Numbered from the stretch's first letter, positions 16,486 through 25,248 are shown. The stretch: DNA of 64,000 nucleotides from Thiodiazotropha sp040506195 (GCA_040506195.1 JBEVXH010000005.1:1-64000); one strand, 5' to 3'. Made by a program: numbers and translations. The notes: generated by a model not told the origin, from the letters alone.

Positions 16486-17760
16486 ATGTTGGATCCGCGA
16501 TTGTTAAGAAACAACCTGGAACAGGTGGCACAGCAGTTGGAACGCCGTGGTTATCAGCTGGATGTTGAACAAATCAGTACTCTGGAAGCGCAACGCAAGC
16601 AGCTGCAGGTAGAGTCGCAGGAGTTGCAGAATCAGCGTAACAGTCGTTCCAAGTCGATCGGGAAGGCGAAAGCGGCAGGGGAGGAGATCGAGCCGCTGCT
16701 GACTGAAGTGGCGCAACTCGGCGATCAGCTGAAGGCCTCTCAAGAGGCACTCGGCAAGGTTCAGGAGGCCCTCTCGGATATCACCCTCGGCATCCCCAAT
16801 CTGCCCCATGATTCGATACCGGACGGCAAGGATGAGGAGGACAACCGGGAAGAGAGGCGCTGGGGGGAGCCGCGCGAGTTCGATTTCGAACCCAAGGATC
16901 ATGTGGACCTGGGTGATGCCAGCGGATTACTCGATTTCGAAGCGGCAGCCAGGTTGACCGGTTCCCGTTTCGCCGTCATGGCGGGATCGTTGGCGAGAAT
17001 GCATCGTGCGTTGATCCAGTTGATGCTGGACATCCATACCACAGAACACGGCTATACCGAGGCCTATGTCCCCTATATGGTGAATGCGGATAGCCTTCGC
17101 GGTACCGGCCAGCTGCCGAAGTTTGAGGAGGATCTGTTCAAGCTCTGCGGCGAATCTGAATACTACCTGATACCCACCGCAGAAGTACCTGTGACCAATT
17201 TGATTCGGGATCAGATCATCGATGCCGATTACATGCCGCGCAAATGGGTGGCGCATACCCCCTGTTTTCGCTCCGAGGCTGGATCCTACGGCAAGGATAC
17301 CCGGGGCATGATTCGCCAGCATCAATTCGAGAAGGTCGAACTGGTCCAGGCTGTACCAGCCAGTCAATCCTTTCAGGCCCTGGAAGAACTCACCGGCCAT
17401 GCCGAGGCAATCCTGAAGAAGCTTGAACTGCCCTATCGGGTAGTGACCCTGTGTACCGGGGATATCGGTTTTTCCTCCACTAAGACCTACGATCTGGAGG
17501 TCTGGCTACCCGGGCAAAACAGATATCGGGAGATATCGTCCTGCTCGAATTTCATCGATTTCCAGGCCAGACGCATGCAGGCGCGTTGGCGCAATCCGGA
17601 GACAGGCAAACCTGAACTGGTGCATACCCTGAATGGATCGGGATTGGCCGTGGGACGCACGCTGGTCGCCATAATGGAGAACTACCAGCAGGCTGATGGA
17701 TCCATCACAGTTCCCGAGGTACTGCGTGGCTATATGGGTGGATTAGAAAAGATAGTCTGA
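16486..17760 (+). CDS. serS: Seryl-tRNA synthetase
   Basis: This is a full-length class II synthetase (424 residues). Residues 1-~110 form the tRNA-binding helical hairpin (LDPRLLRNNLEQVA, then a long Gln-rich coiled coil). The catalytic core shows motif 2 around TPCFRSEAGSYGKDTRGMIRQHQF (~258-282, given here by its key residues R262, E264, R273) and motif 3 near NGSGLAVGRTL (~384-394). It charges tRNA-Ser with serine in the cytoplasm. It lies directly after crcB-DUF190 with a three-base gap, so it is probably co-transcribed. A tRNA-Ser gene lies 1.1 kb downstream. Confidence 0.97.
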   Translation: MLDPRLLRNNLEQVAQQLERRGYQLDVEQISTLEAQRKQLQVESQELQNQRNSRSKSIGKAKAAGEEIEPLLTEVAQLGDQLKASQEALGKVQEALSDITLGIPNLPHDSIPDGKDEEDNREERRWGEPREFDFEPKDHVDLGDASGLLDFEAAARLTGSRFAVMAGSLARMHRALIQLMLDIHTTEHGYTEAYVPYMVNADSLRGTGQLPKFEEDLFKLCGESEYYLIPTAEVPVTNLIRDQIIDADYMPRKWVAHTPCFRSEAGSYGKDTRGMIRQHQFEKVELVQAVPASQSFQALEELTGHAEAILKKLELPYRVVTLCTGDIGFSSTKTYDLEVWLPGQNRYREISSCSNFIDFQARRMQARWRNPETGKPELVHTLNGSGLAVGRTLVAIMENYQQADGSITVPEVLRGYMGGLEKIV

Positions 17761-17801
17761 CACGAAGGCTTTAAGTGATGGCACAGGGATCTAGATGTTG
17801 G

Positions 17802-17981
17802 CTAGACCATCATGATAAGCAGGATCACAAATCCGATGACAAATGCAATCGGCAATAAGACCGCCTGCCAATCTCCCGTTTGCGCCTTGGGGCTGTTCTT
17901 GAGCATATGCTTGGCGCGGGGCCAGAGAAACAGAATCATTGCGCCCAACAATAAAGCCCAGATGATCTTGGTCCAATCCAT
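17802..17981 (-). CDS. Small two-helix membrane protein (59 aa)
   Basis: ATG 17981 is preceded by AAGGAG nine bases upstream. The 59-residue product begins MDWTKIIWALLLGAMILFLW (first membrane helix), has a short basic loop (PRAKHMLKNSPKAQ) and ends with a second helix (VLLPIAFVIGFVILLIMMV). The regular amphipathic pattern and ribosome site support a real gene. It lies just downstream of the terminator of the Bax-inhibitor gene on the same strand, so it may depend on read-through or have its own promoter. The function is unknown. The plus-strand frame over the same bases looks like its shadow. Confidence 0.75.
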   Translation of the reverse strand: MDWTKIIWALLLGAMILFLWPRAKHMLKNSPKAQTGDWQAVLLPIAFVIGFVILLIMMV

Positions 17982-18008
17982 CCTACTTGTACTCCTTCAA
18001 ACCTCGAC

Positions 18009-18035
18009 ATAAAAAACCCCGGCGATGCCGGGGCT
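18009..18035 (-). terminator. Rho-independent terminator of the Bax-inhibitor family gene
   Basis: A seven-pair GC stem (GCCCCGG/CCGGGGC-type, 18017-18023 with 18027-18033) with a three-base loop is followed, on the minus strand, by TTTTTT (18016-18011). It lies about 25 bases after the stop at 18058. Confidence 0.88.
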
Positions 18036-18057
18036 TCTCTGCGTCCATTTAGGGCAA

Positions 18058-18729
18058 TCAATCTTCCCCGGAGAGTGCTCCGAGCAGCGAAAGCAGATGC
18101 ACGAACAGGTTGTAGATGTTCAGGTAGAGGCCAATGGTTGCCATGATGTAATTGGTCTCTCCGCCATGCACCATGCGGCTTGTGTCATAGAGAATGAAAC
18201 CGCTCATCAGCATGATCACGACCGCAGAGATGGCCAGATGCAGTGCAGGCATATTGATGAACAGACCTGCGAGTATGGCAATAAAGACGACCAGTAATCC
18301 CGCCATCAGAAAACCGCCCATGAAGCTGAAATCACGCTTGCTGGTGAGGGCATAACCTGAAAGGCCAAGGAAGATGATACCGGTGCCGGCCATGGCGGTT
18401 CCCACAATCTGGGGGCCGTTGGCCATACTCAGGTAGATATTCAGGATCGGACCGAGCCCGAATCCCATCAGGCCGGTAATGCCGAAAATCACTGCCAGTC
18501 CGGTAGAGGAGTTGGCTGTACGCGGTAGTACGAACCAGATCAGCACGATGGCGCCGATCAAAGAGGCCATGTAGGTCCATCCCGGTACGGCAAGAAAGAC
18601 AGATGCAGTCGCCGTGATCGCGCTGAACAGCAGCGTCATGGAGAGCAGTATATAAGTGTTTTTTATCAACTTATTAGTTGATATTACGGACTCCGCAGGA
18701 CGGGCGGCGCTTATATCTAGACGATTCAT
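18058..18729 (-). CDS. Bax inhibitor-1/YccA family membrane protein
   Basis: The 223-residue protein has seven predicted hydrophobic helices and the family features: an N-terminal NTYILLSMTLLFSAITA helix, GLGPIL in the middle, and the closing MSGFILYDTSRMVHGG ... YNLFVHLLSLLG segment with the conserved Asp in helix six. E. coli YccA, a relative, modulates the FtsH protease; other family members leak calcium. The exact role here is unknown. It has its own terminator, and a gap of about 170 bases separates its start from the divergent tRNA-Ser gene. Confidence 0.9.
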   Translation of the reverse strand: MNRLDISAARPAESVISTNKLIKNTYILLSMTLLFSAITATASVFLAVPGWTYMASLIGAIVLIWFVLPRTANSSTGLAVIFGITGLMGFGLGPILNIYLSMANGPQIVGTAMAGTGIIFLGLSGYALTSKRDFSFMGGFLMAGLLVVFIAILAGLFINMPALHLAISAVVIMLMSGFILYDTSRMVHGGETNYIMATIGLYLNIYNLFVHLLSLLGALSGED

Positions 18730-18899
18730 GTTGGCTTAATCTCCTGATTACTTCCCTAAAATCAATCTGTTTGGTGAGACAGTTATGATTGTGATTCGTT
18801 CAGCACAGGATACTGTTCCTGGCGAAAAGATCAATACATATAAAATGGTGGTAATTAGTGGATATTTCAAGGTTAGTTAGTGTATGCTAGCGCCGCTTC

Positions 18900-18990
18900 G
18901 GAGAGGTGGCAGAGCGGTTGAATGCGGCGGTCTTGAAAACCGTTGAGGGTTAGTAGCCCTCCCAGGGTTCGAATCCCTGCCTCTCCGCCA
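18900..18990 (+). tRNA. tRNA-Ser (anticodon UGA)
   Basis: A 91-base class II tRNA: acceptor GGAGAGG (18900-18906) pairs with CCTCTCC (18980-18986), followed by discriminator G and an encoded CCA. The anticodon loop CTTGAAA gives TGA, there is a long variable arm (GAGGGTTAGTAGCCCTC region), and the T-loop is GGTTCGAATCC. Read codons are UCN, mainly UCA. Confidence 0.97.
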
Positions 18991-18992
18991 AA

Positions 18993-19020
18993 TAAAAAGG
19001 GGCCGTGAGGCCCCTTTTTA
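18993..19020 (+). terminator. Terminator after tRNA-Ser
   Basis: A perfect 12-bp stem, TAAAAAGGGGCC (18993-19004) with GGCCCCTTTTTA (19009-19020), around a GTGA loop. The A- and T-flanked arms make it usable in both directions. Confidence 0.9.
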
Positions 19021-19253
19021 TTTGGCGGTGCGGCAGGATTTGATTCGAACCCTTCGTTCGACAAGGCGCGTAGCGCCGCAGGACGCCGAGCATAGCGAAG
19101 GCGCCCCGAAGGGGTGAGCCTGCTTTAGCAGGCGAATCAATCCCTGCCCATCCGTTGGCACCGCAAACTTCGTGTAACCCCATGGCCCCCTTTTTAATTG
19201 GCGATACGGCAGGATTTGATTCGAACCCTTCGTTCGACAAGGTGCGTAGCGCC
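19009..19253. repeat. Two direct copies of a tRNA-tail-like repeat
   Basis: Copy one (19009-19077) and copy two (19184-19253) share a 47-base core with one mismatch (19031-19077 and 19207-19253). The similarity extends left through the terminator arm. Read on the minus strand, each copy begins with an imperfect copy of the tRNA-Ser 3' end (GGGTTCGAATC ... CCGCCA) followed by the same AAAAAGGGGCC terminator arm. The 130 bases between them, with a CGCC-rich hairpin, complete the 320-base stretch upstream of htpX. No gene is supported here. Confidence 0.75.
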
Positions 19254-19340
19254 CCCATTAATTGGGAACTTCTCTTGAATTCAATCATCAATGCACCAAT
19301 ATTCACATTAAAATTGAATACCTGACTTGGTGAATCGAAG

Positions 19341-20213
19341 ATGATGAGAATTGCGCTGTTTTTAGGTACCAACCTGGCAATCTTGATGCTGATCAGCATC
19401 ACCTTCAGATTGCTCGGTATAGAGGGTCTGCTACTGGAGAACGGGGTCGATCTCAACCTCAATGCATTGCTGGTCTATTCAGCCGTTATCGGTTTTTCAG
19501 GTTCGCTGATATCGCTCTTTATCTCCAAATGGATGGCGAAACGCAGCATGGGCGTCGAGGTGATCGAGACACCTGGAAACGAAGTAGAGAGATGGTTGTT
19601 CAATACCGTTGAAAGGCAGGCGCAACAGGCCAATATCGGTATGCCGGAAGTGGGGATTTTCGATCATGTCTCACCCAATGCTTTCGCCACAGGGTGGAAC
19701 AAAAACAGTGCCTTGGTAGCGGTCAGCACCGGTTTGCTACAGCAGATGAACAGGGATGAGGTCGAGGCGGTGTTGGCGCATGAGGTCAGCCATGTAGCGA
19801 ACGGCGATATGGTTACCCTGTCATTGATACAGGGGGTGGTCAACACATTTGTCATTTTCCTCTCCCGGGTCATAGGGCATACGGTTGACCGAATCGTATT
19901 CAAGACCGAACGCGGCTATGGCCCCGCCTTCTTCATCGTTTCCATGATTGCCGAGTTCGTTCTTGGGATCCTGGCAATGACGATAGTCATGTGGTTTTCC
20001 CGCTGGCGGGAGTTTCGCGCCGATAGAGGAGGGGCCGAACTGGCGGGTAGAGAGAAGATGATTGCCGCCCTGAGGCGTTTACAGCAGGCTCATGAGCCGG
20101 AGTCGCTGCCTGATGAGATGGCGGCATTCGCAATCAGCGCCGGCAAAGTGCAAAAGCTGTTTGCGAGCCATCCACCGCTGGAATCACGGATTGAGGCACT
20201 CAAGTCCGAGTAG
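19341..20213 (+). CDS. htpX: HtpX membrane zinc metalloprotease
   Basis: The 290-residue protein has two N-terminal membrane helices, the M48 zinc motif HEVSH at 147-151, two further helices and the downstream REFRADRGGAE motif carrying the third zinc ligand. HtpX degrades damaged inner-membrane proteins together with FtsH and is usually under envelope-stress control. Length and domain order match E. coli HtpX (293 residues). It stands alone between the tRNA-tail repeats and a convergent RRM gene. It is notable that a Bax-inhibitor/YccA family gene, also tied to membrane-protein quality control in E. coli, lies just upstream. Confidence 0.95.
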   Translation: MMRIALFLGTNLAILMLISITFRLLGIEGLLLENGVDLNLNALLVYSAVIGFSGSLISLFISKWMAKRSMGVEVIETPGNEVERWLFNTVERQAQQANIGMPEVGIFDHVSPNAFATGWNKNSALVAVSTGLLQQMNRDEVEAVLAHEVSHVANGDMVTLSLIQGVVNTFVIFLSRVIGHTVDRIVFKTERGYGPAFFIVSMIAEFVLGILAMTIVMWFSRWREFRADRGGAELAGREKMIAALRRLQQAHEPESLPDEMAAFAISAGKVQKLFASHPPLESRIEALKSE

Positions 20214-20330
20214 ACAATCAGCTACCTGAAGTGCTTGATTTTGGGCGAAAATAACTGGGAGCGGGCAAATATCGAACCCTACCTGTGACCACAAAAATAT
20301 CGTGCAGGTTATAGGCTTTAAACTTTTTGC

Positions 20331-20409
20331 AACGACAGACCGGGAGCACCCGGCCTGTCGTTGATGGTAATTCAGTGTGGTGCTCAGGCCACCATCACAA
20401 GCGTGATGG
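20331..20409. terminator. Hairpins between convergent htpX and RRM genes
   Basis: Two stems lie between the converging stops: 20331-20344 with 20349-20362 (one internal mismatch, loop AGCA) and CCATCAC/GTGATGG at 20392-20409 with loop AAGC, directly after the RRM stop. Neither has a proper T-run, so they may act as RNA-stabilising ends or weak bidirectional terminators. Confidence 0.4.
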
Positions 20410-20417
20410 CCAGACTG

Positions 20418-20696
20418 TTACCAGCGACCGCCACCACCACCAGAGCTGCGTTTTGGCTTATCCATAGCTTCATTGATTCTCAAGTCACGGCCCTGAAAGT
20501 CCTTGCCATTGAGCTGAGAGATAGCCTTTTCAGCATCACCTTGGCTCATTTCTACAAAGGCAAAACCCCTTGAGCGACGGGTTTCGCGATCCAGAATAAG
20601 GTTTGCCGACTGTACCTCGCCAATGCCTGAGAAAAGCTCCCGGACATCATCTTCTGTGGCAGACCAGGGAAGGTTGCCAACATACAATTTAGTCAT
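20418..20696 (-). CDS. Small glycine-tailed RRM RNA-binding protein
   Basis: This is a single RNA-recognition-motif protein of 92 residues. RNP2 is KLYVGNLPW (3-11), RNP1 is RGFAFVEM (43-50), with the usual beta-alpha-beta-beta-alpha-beta layout, and the C-terminal tail is a short Gly-rich GGGGGRW. Bacterial RRM proteins of this size (cyanobacterial Rbp type and proteobacterial relatives) are thought to act as RNA chaperones, often in the cold. A ribosome site (TAGGA) precedes the ATG. It is monocistronic, and the 575 bases upstream leave room for a long, possibly structured leader. Confidence 0.92.
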   Translation of the reverse strand: MTKLYVGNLPWSATEDDVRELFSGIGEVQSANLILDRETRRSRGFAFVEMSQGDAEKAISQLNGKDFQGRDLRINEAMDKPKRSSGGGGGRW

Positions 20697-21271
20697 CTAT
20701 CTACATTCCTAACAAATAATATTCATATGTCCAGGGTCTGAAGGTCCCATGCAAACCTGCCAGACAGACCGTGAACGCTAAATGGCACGGCTTTTCATCT
20801 ACCTTGCCTGAGCCTGGAAACCGAAGGATGCCGATTCTCGACCTGACGAAAATCAAATGGGGAAGCGGTTATGGGTCTGTTTCGTAGCGTATTCAGATCA
20901 TACCCTTGAATAAAACAATATGCTAATGATTTTTTTATAAAAATCGTCACATGTAATGTATGTTAATTTTGTCCCAAATCAGCTTGAATGTAGGCTGCTG
21001 CAGAAATTATTCAGAGACCTTATCAGGCCTTTCGGAAGTGTTTGAGGTGGGTGGACCAGCGGCAGAGTCGAGAACAGGTCTTACTGCGGACTCTATATAT
21101 CTTATGAGATTTCTGGGATTTAAGATTCCATTAAGGAATCAAGGCTAATTTGAGGAATCTGGATTCAAGGCACGCATAAGCAACAAATTAATGAAAATAT
21201 CCAAAAGGAATCCTTGATAAATTCAAAGCTACCATAGTATTTAAGTAACTGACTTAAATGAGAGTTTAACG
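20697..21271. other. Long divergent intergenic region
   Basis: This stretch separates the RRM gene from the two-component operon. It is AT-rich around 20910-20970, where GATTTTT/AAAAATC can pair (20928-20945). A palindrome GATTCC-N5-GGAATC lies at 21124-21140, with a further GGAATC at 21154-21159. A 62-codon frame at 20960 has no ribosome site and no protein-like character. The region nearest the RRM gene may be a regulatory 5' leader. Confidence 0.45.
21240..21258 (+). promoter_or_regulatory. TTTAAG-N7-CTTAAA palindrome upstream of response regulator
   Basis: The inverted repeat lies 14 bases before the response-regulator start. CTTAA-type half-sites resemble the boxes bound by QseB/PmrA-type regulators, so autoregulation is possible. 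With only one site and imperfect spacing this is a suggestion. Confidence 0.3.
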
Positions 21272-21940
21272 ATGCGTATCCTGCTGGCGGAAGATGATCG
21301 ATATCTGGGCGAAGGGTTGGCGCTGGGATTGAAACAGCTCGGCCATACCGTAGACTGGGTAATGGACGGTATGGCTGCAGAACAGGCCTTGTCGACCGAA
21401 AATCTGGATGTATTGATTCTTGACCTGGGCCTGCCAAGGCAGGATGGACTGCATGTATTGCGAAAGTTGCGTAAACAGGGCAAGGATCTTCCTGTGCTGG
21501 TCCTGACAGCCCGCGATGCGGTTGAACAACGCATCGCGGGCCTTGATTCAGGGGCTGATGACTATGTTGTCAAACCCTTTGATCTGTTGGAAGTCAATGC
21601 CCGGTTACGCGCGATTACAAGGCGTCGCGAAGGTCGTTCGGCTTCTGTCATCATTTATGGTGATCTGGTTCTGGACCCTGCAGCCCACAGTCTCACCAAG
21701 GCCGGTGAAGAGATAATGCTGGGCGCGAGTGAATTTGCCGTTTTGGAGTCATTGTTGACTCATCAGGGGCGCATACTCTCCAGGCAGGTATTGGAAGAGG
21801 CGTTATATGGTTGGGACGAGGGTGTGGAAAGTAATGCTGTAGAGGTCTATATACACCATTTACGCAAGAAGTTGGGCAAGGATCTTATCAGGACCATTCG
21901 CGGAGTCGGATATACTATCCAGAAGTTGGTTCATCAATGA
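21272..21940 (+). CDS. OmpR-family response regulator (QseB/PmrA-like)
   Basis: An N-terminal receiver domain has acidic pocket E7/D8/D9, phosphoacceptor D51, T79 and K101. It is followed by a C-terminal winged-helix DNA-binding domain (~125-220) ending in the typical VEVYIHHLRKKL recognition region and IRTIRGVGYTI wing. Length (222) and sequence style match the QseB/PmrA/TctD group. It acts as a transcription factor after phosphorylation by the kinase encoded nine bases downstream. Target genes are unknown; a palindrome overlapping its own leader suggests autoregulation. Confidence 0.93.
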   Translation: MRILLAEDDRYLGEGLALGLKQLGHTVDWVMDGMAAEQALSTENLDVLILDLGLPRQDGLHVLRKLRKQGKDLPVLVLTARDAVEQRIAGLDSGADDYVVKPFDLLEVNARLRAITRRREGRSASVIIYGDLVLDPAAHSLTKAGEEIMLGASEFAVLESLLTHQGRILSRQVLEEALYGWDEGVESNAVEVYIHHLRKKLGKDLIRTIRGVGYTIQKLVHQ

Positions 21941-21949
21941 GATGTAAGC

Positions 21950-23431
21950 GTGCAGCAGACCACTAACCTTTCGATACGCAGAAGACTCTTAATCAGTCTG
22001 ATATCAACAATAGTCATCCTTTGGTTAATATCAGCCTATTTTGTCTTTCTTGCCGCACACCATGAAGTAGAAGAGATCTACGATGCGACTTTGGCTCAGG
22101 AGTCCCGCATCCTTGCCACATTGATGCTTCACGAGGTTGAAGAGGATAATGAGGCGAGGGAAGACTTACAGAATCTTGTCAAGGAGTTAGGTGAGGATTT
22201 CATCAATGACTCTGCCTCATTCAAGCTGTTTATTGATGAATTCATGGCCGATGAGAGCGAAAAGGATTATCTGACACTGGTACCTCGTGAGTATACAACC
22301 GGTCACCGTTATGAAGCGAAACTTGCCTTTCTCATAAAAGGGGTCAATGGCAGAACCTATTTGCGATCAAACCTCCCGACCTCATTTAATACATTCACCG
22401 AGGGTTATAATAATGAAATCGTGGATGGCAAACTGTGGCGGATGTACGGTTTAAAGGAACCCAGTGGTCAGTTCCATGTGCAGATCGGGGAATTGATGTC
22501 AGTCCGTCAAGAGACTGTATCGGAGATCGTTTTCAACAGTTTGTGGCCGATAATCGTTTCATTGCCCTTCATCGGATTGTTTATCTGGATCGTCGTGGGC
22601 GGGGGGCTTAAGCCGTTACAATCCATCGCTGATAAAGTTAAGAATAGGGATCCAAAATCACTTGAATCGATCTCCACTCATGGTGTACCCCGAGAGGTCG
22701 TGCCTATGGTGACATCGCTAAACAGTCTGTTTCATCGGGTACAAAGAGTTTTGGAGAATGAGCGAAGGTTTACGGCGGATGCTGCACATGAGTTGAGAAC
22801 ACCGATTGCGGCATTGAAGACACTGGCCCAAGCCAAATCACTTGCCGACGAAAAGAATGGTCATGGCAATTTTTTGAATCAAGTGATACGGGGAGTCGAT
22901 CGTGCAACTCACCTACTGGAGCAGCTACTGACCCTTGCCCGCATGGACAGTCGGTCCCTCGAGCATTCACATGTAGATGAAGTGGACCTGCATGGTGAAT
23001 CGATCAACATATTGGCATCACTGGGTGCGACAGCCTTGGCGAAAGATATCGAACTTGCCTATGAAGGTGCGGAGCATCCGGTAATGGTGCCTGGTTATAC
23101 ACCAGGCATACAGATTCTGTTAAGGAATCTTATCGACAATGCAATTCGCTATACACCAGGAAAAGGGGAAGTCAGCGTAATATTGAATGAGCATGAATCA
23201 GACATTCAATTGGTTGTCACTGATACCGGTCCCGGCATTCCAGAGGGGAAACAACAGGGGTTGTATCAGAGATTCAGGCGAGGGGAGGGTGCCAATAGCC
23301 AAGGAAGCGGACTTGGGCTATCTATCGTCAAACGTATTGTTGATCTGCATCATGCAACGATAGAAATGGCGAATCGAAGTGACCGCAGCGGACTTACCGT
23401 TACAGTTTCTTTTCCCAGATCTCATGCATAA
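21950..23431 (+). CDS. Sensor histidine kinase (QseC-like)
   Basis: The 493-residue kinase starts at GTG. It has membrane helices at ~15-36 and ~197-218 enclosing a ~160-residue periplasmic sensor, a short HAMP-like region, the HisKA dimerisation helix with phosphorylated H280 (in AAHELRTP), and the HATPase domain with N-box (NLIDNAIRYTP), DTGPGIP and GSGLGLSIV motifs. The sensor region has the layout of the 2CSK N-terminal domain seen in QseC/PmrB relatives. It phosphorylates the preceding regulator. The stimulus cannot be told from sequence. Confidence 0.92.
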   Translation: MQQTTNLSIRRRLLISLISTIVILWLISAYFVFLAAHHEVEEIYDATLAQESRILATLMLHEVEEDNEAREDLQNLVKELGEDFINDSASFKLFIDEFMADESEKDYLTLVPREYTTGHRYEAKLAFLIKGVNGRTYLRSNLPTSFNTFTEGYNNEIVDGKLWRMYGLKEPSGQFHVQIGELMSVRQETVSEIVFNSLWPIIVSLPFIGLFIWIVVGGGLKPLQSIADKVKNRDPKSLESISTHGVPREVVPMVTSLNSLFHRVQRVLENERRFTADAAHELRTPIAALKTLAQAKSLADEKNGHGNFLNQVIRGVDRATHLLEQLLTLARMDSRSLEHSHVDEVDLHGESINILASLGATALAKDIELAYEGAEHPVMVPGYTPGIQILLRNLIDNAIRYTPGKGEVSVILNEHESDIQLVVTDTGPGIPEGKQQGLYQRFRRGEGANSQGSGLGLSIVKRIVDLHHATIEMANRSDRSGLTVTVSFPRSHA

Positions 23432-23478
23432 GAAAGTAATCTGTTTTATCGCCGGTTAATAATGACTGGCGCCAGGTT

Positions 23479-24195
23479 TCAATCTGATTGCTGGTGCTGA
23501 TCACAGATCTCCTTCGCCATCACCAATAGATGTTCCAAATATCGAAGACGCTTTTCTGACAGCTCAACCTTGTCTTTCAGCTCCGAGTCATGTTCACCAC
23601 CATCGATGATATGAAAGGTGTCCTCAAAGAAAAAAACAAAGAAACTGTCAAGAAAGCGAATCTCCCGGTTGGTGTCCATGATCAAATTGTCAATGCCGAA
23701 TAGGTCGATCATTTTTGGGTTATCCGAGTTGCGCCAGGCTTGAGCCGCTTTGACGAAGCGGGCCAGCTGTATGCGAGCTTTAGGGTATCGGCACAACAGC
23801 TTCATTGCCTCTTCTTCATTCTGTTGATTTGCGATGTTGAACCAGATGTTGACTGCTTTCGCCAGGACTAAAACACTCGGCCTGTCGTTGATTTTACTGA
23901 TCACAAACAGGGCATCCGGGATGATCTCGTCGAGTGTTTCTTTCAATTGGCGGTAGTGACCAGCTAGCAGCCCCGCCTCACTGATTGAGTGGTCGGAAAA
24001 TGGTCGTTTAATGACAAATTCCGTATAGATCACACTATCTTCATCATTGGATTCTATTCCCTGCCGCTTATTGCTGCGCCATACCTCACAGTGGCTGCCA
24101 ATCGTCGATACCAGGGTTGGTCGCAGGCGTTTTAGGTCGAGACAGGCAATATTTACCGATATCTGGCCGCCATGCTTGTTTTCATTATTCTGCAT
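23479..24195 (-). CDS. Conserved hypothetical, possible kinase-like fold
   Basis: The 238-residue soluble protein has no signal peptide or membrane segment and no firmly recognised family. The region IDNLIMDTNREIRFLDSF (~167-184) resembles the DN-L-x-D-x-x-G-x-I-x-x-x-D pattern of aminoglycoside-phosphotransferase or protein-kinase catalytic and metal-binding loops. An upstream VIYTEFVIKRPF (~55-66) could be the strand carrying a nucleotide-binding Lys. These are suggestive, not diagnostic. AAGGT lies nine bases before the ATG. The YheT hydrolase gene on the same strand is upstream by about 90 bases, so they may share a transcript. Confidence 0.6.
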   Translation of the reverse strand: MQNNENKHGGQISVNIACLDLKRLRPTLVSTIGSHCEVWRSNKRQGIESNDEDSVIYTEFVIKRPFSDHSISEAGLLAGHYRQLKETLDEIIPDALFVISKINDRPSVLVLAKAVNIWFNIANQQNEEEAMKLLCRYPKARIQLARFVKAAQAWRNSDNPKMIDLFGIDNLIMDTNREIRFLDSFFVFFFEDTFHIIDGGEHDSELKDKVELSEKRLRYLEHLLVMAKEICDQHQQSD

Positions 24196-24282
24196 CTGGT
24201 TGGTACCTTCAACTCAGGGATAGTAGAGAGAGAAAGGCTGCAATTATCGGGCGAAATGCCTCACAGCACTTTGTAGATTGCG

Positions 24283-25248
24283 TCAATCTTGGGCGAACAT
24301 CTGTGTTAGGAATGCTGGAATACGATGATCCAGCCAGTAGACAGGCCGCCCGGGAAGGGTACCCTGAACAAATCCCACATGACCACCTCTATCTGAAAGT
24401 TCTAGTGAAACACCCGGACCGAGATCTTGCAAGCCTGGCACATCCTTCGGTTGCATGAATGGGTCATCCCGTGCGTGTAAGATGAGAGTGGGTGTGGTGA
24501 TGTGTTTCAGGAATTGTGCGCAACTGCAACGATGGTAGTAATCAGCGGCATCGACAAATCCATTCTGTATGGCGGTAATTCGATCATCGAAATCATAAAT
24601 TGTACGTATAGAATCGAAATCCCCCACAACGGAATATGATCTGGAACGACACTTTTGTATATAGGATTTCAACAGCTTCCGTAAAAGATGGCGGTTGTAT
24701 ACTTGTGAAAAACCTTGCTCGAGACGGGTTACAGCACTTTCCAGATCAAAGGGAACTGACACAGCAACAGCCGCCTTTAAAGCTGAATCATGAGCTGATT
24801 CACCGAGATATTTGAGTAACAGATTGCCGCCAAGCGATATGCCGATGATAGCCTGTGGTATGTCTCCTTTGATGCGCAGATACTCGATTATTTCAACCAG
24901 ATCTTCCGTAGCCCCGGAGTGGTAACTGCGTTGCAGTCGGTTTGGTACGCCGCTGCAACCTCTCAAATGCATGAACAGGCACCTGAAGCCGGCATTGCTT
25001 AAGGCTGAGATCAGTGTGGTCGCATAATGTGAGTCGAGAGAGCCTTCAAGTCCGTGTATCAACAAAACCAAGGGACCTTCAGGTTCATGCCAGGTCAGAT
25101 CGATAAAATCCCCATCATGCAGTTCGGCCCGCTCCCAGTGGAGATCGAGGAGTGGACGGTGTCTGAAGAGGCTGGGCCAAATAGTCTGCAGATGAGGAGA
25201 AGGTAGCCACCAGGCCGGTTTGAATTCACTTCTGATCAGTTGTCCCAT
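24283..25248 (-). CDS. YheT-family alpha/beta hydrolase
   Basis: The 321-residue protein matches the YheT family: start WLPSPHLQTIWPS (~14-26), oxyanion region LLIHGLEGS (62-70), nucleophile elbow GISLGGN with S138, acidic residue in HARDDPF near 262, and catalytic His in GGHVGFV near 291. Family members are cytoplasmic or membrane-associated esterases of uncertain substrate (E. coli YheT is linked to lipid or short-ester hydrolysis). Length is standard. It precedes the unknown 238-residue gene on the same strand. Confidence 0.9.
   Translation of the reverse strand: MGQLIRSEFKPAWWLPSPHLQTIWPSLFRHRPLLDLHWERAELHDGDFIDLTWHEPEGPLVLLIHGLEGSLDSHYATTLISALSNAGFRCLFMHLRGCSGVPNRLQRSYHSGATEDLVEIIEYLRIKGDIPQAIIGISLGGNLLLKYLGESAHDSALKAAVAVSVPFDLESAVTRLEQGFSQVYNRHLLRKLLKSYIQKCRSRSYSVVGDFDSIRTIYDFDDRITAIQNGFVDAADYYHRCSCAQFLKHITTPTLILHARDDPFMQPKDVPGLQDLGPGVSLELSDRGGHVGFVQGTLPGRPVYWLDHRIPAFLTQMFAQD

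Noticed and set aside
18950..19462. A 170-codon minus-strand frame over tRNA-Ser, its repeats and the start of htpX
   Set aside because: It reads through the tRNA and terminator and gives SNEGFESNPA-type peptides, a well-known artefact of tRNA-adjacent repeats.
20960..21148. 62-codon ORF upstream of the response regulator
   Set aside because: No ribosome site, no homology-like features and it overlaps the putative regulatory palindromes.
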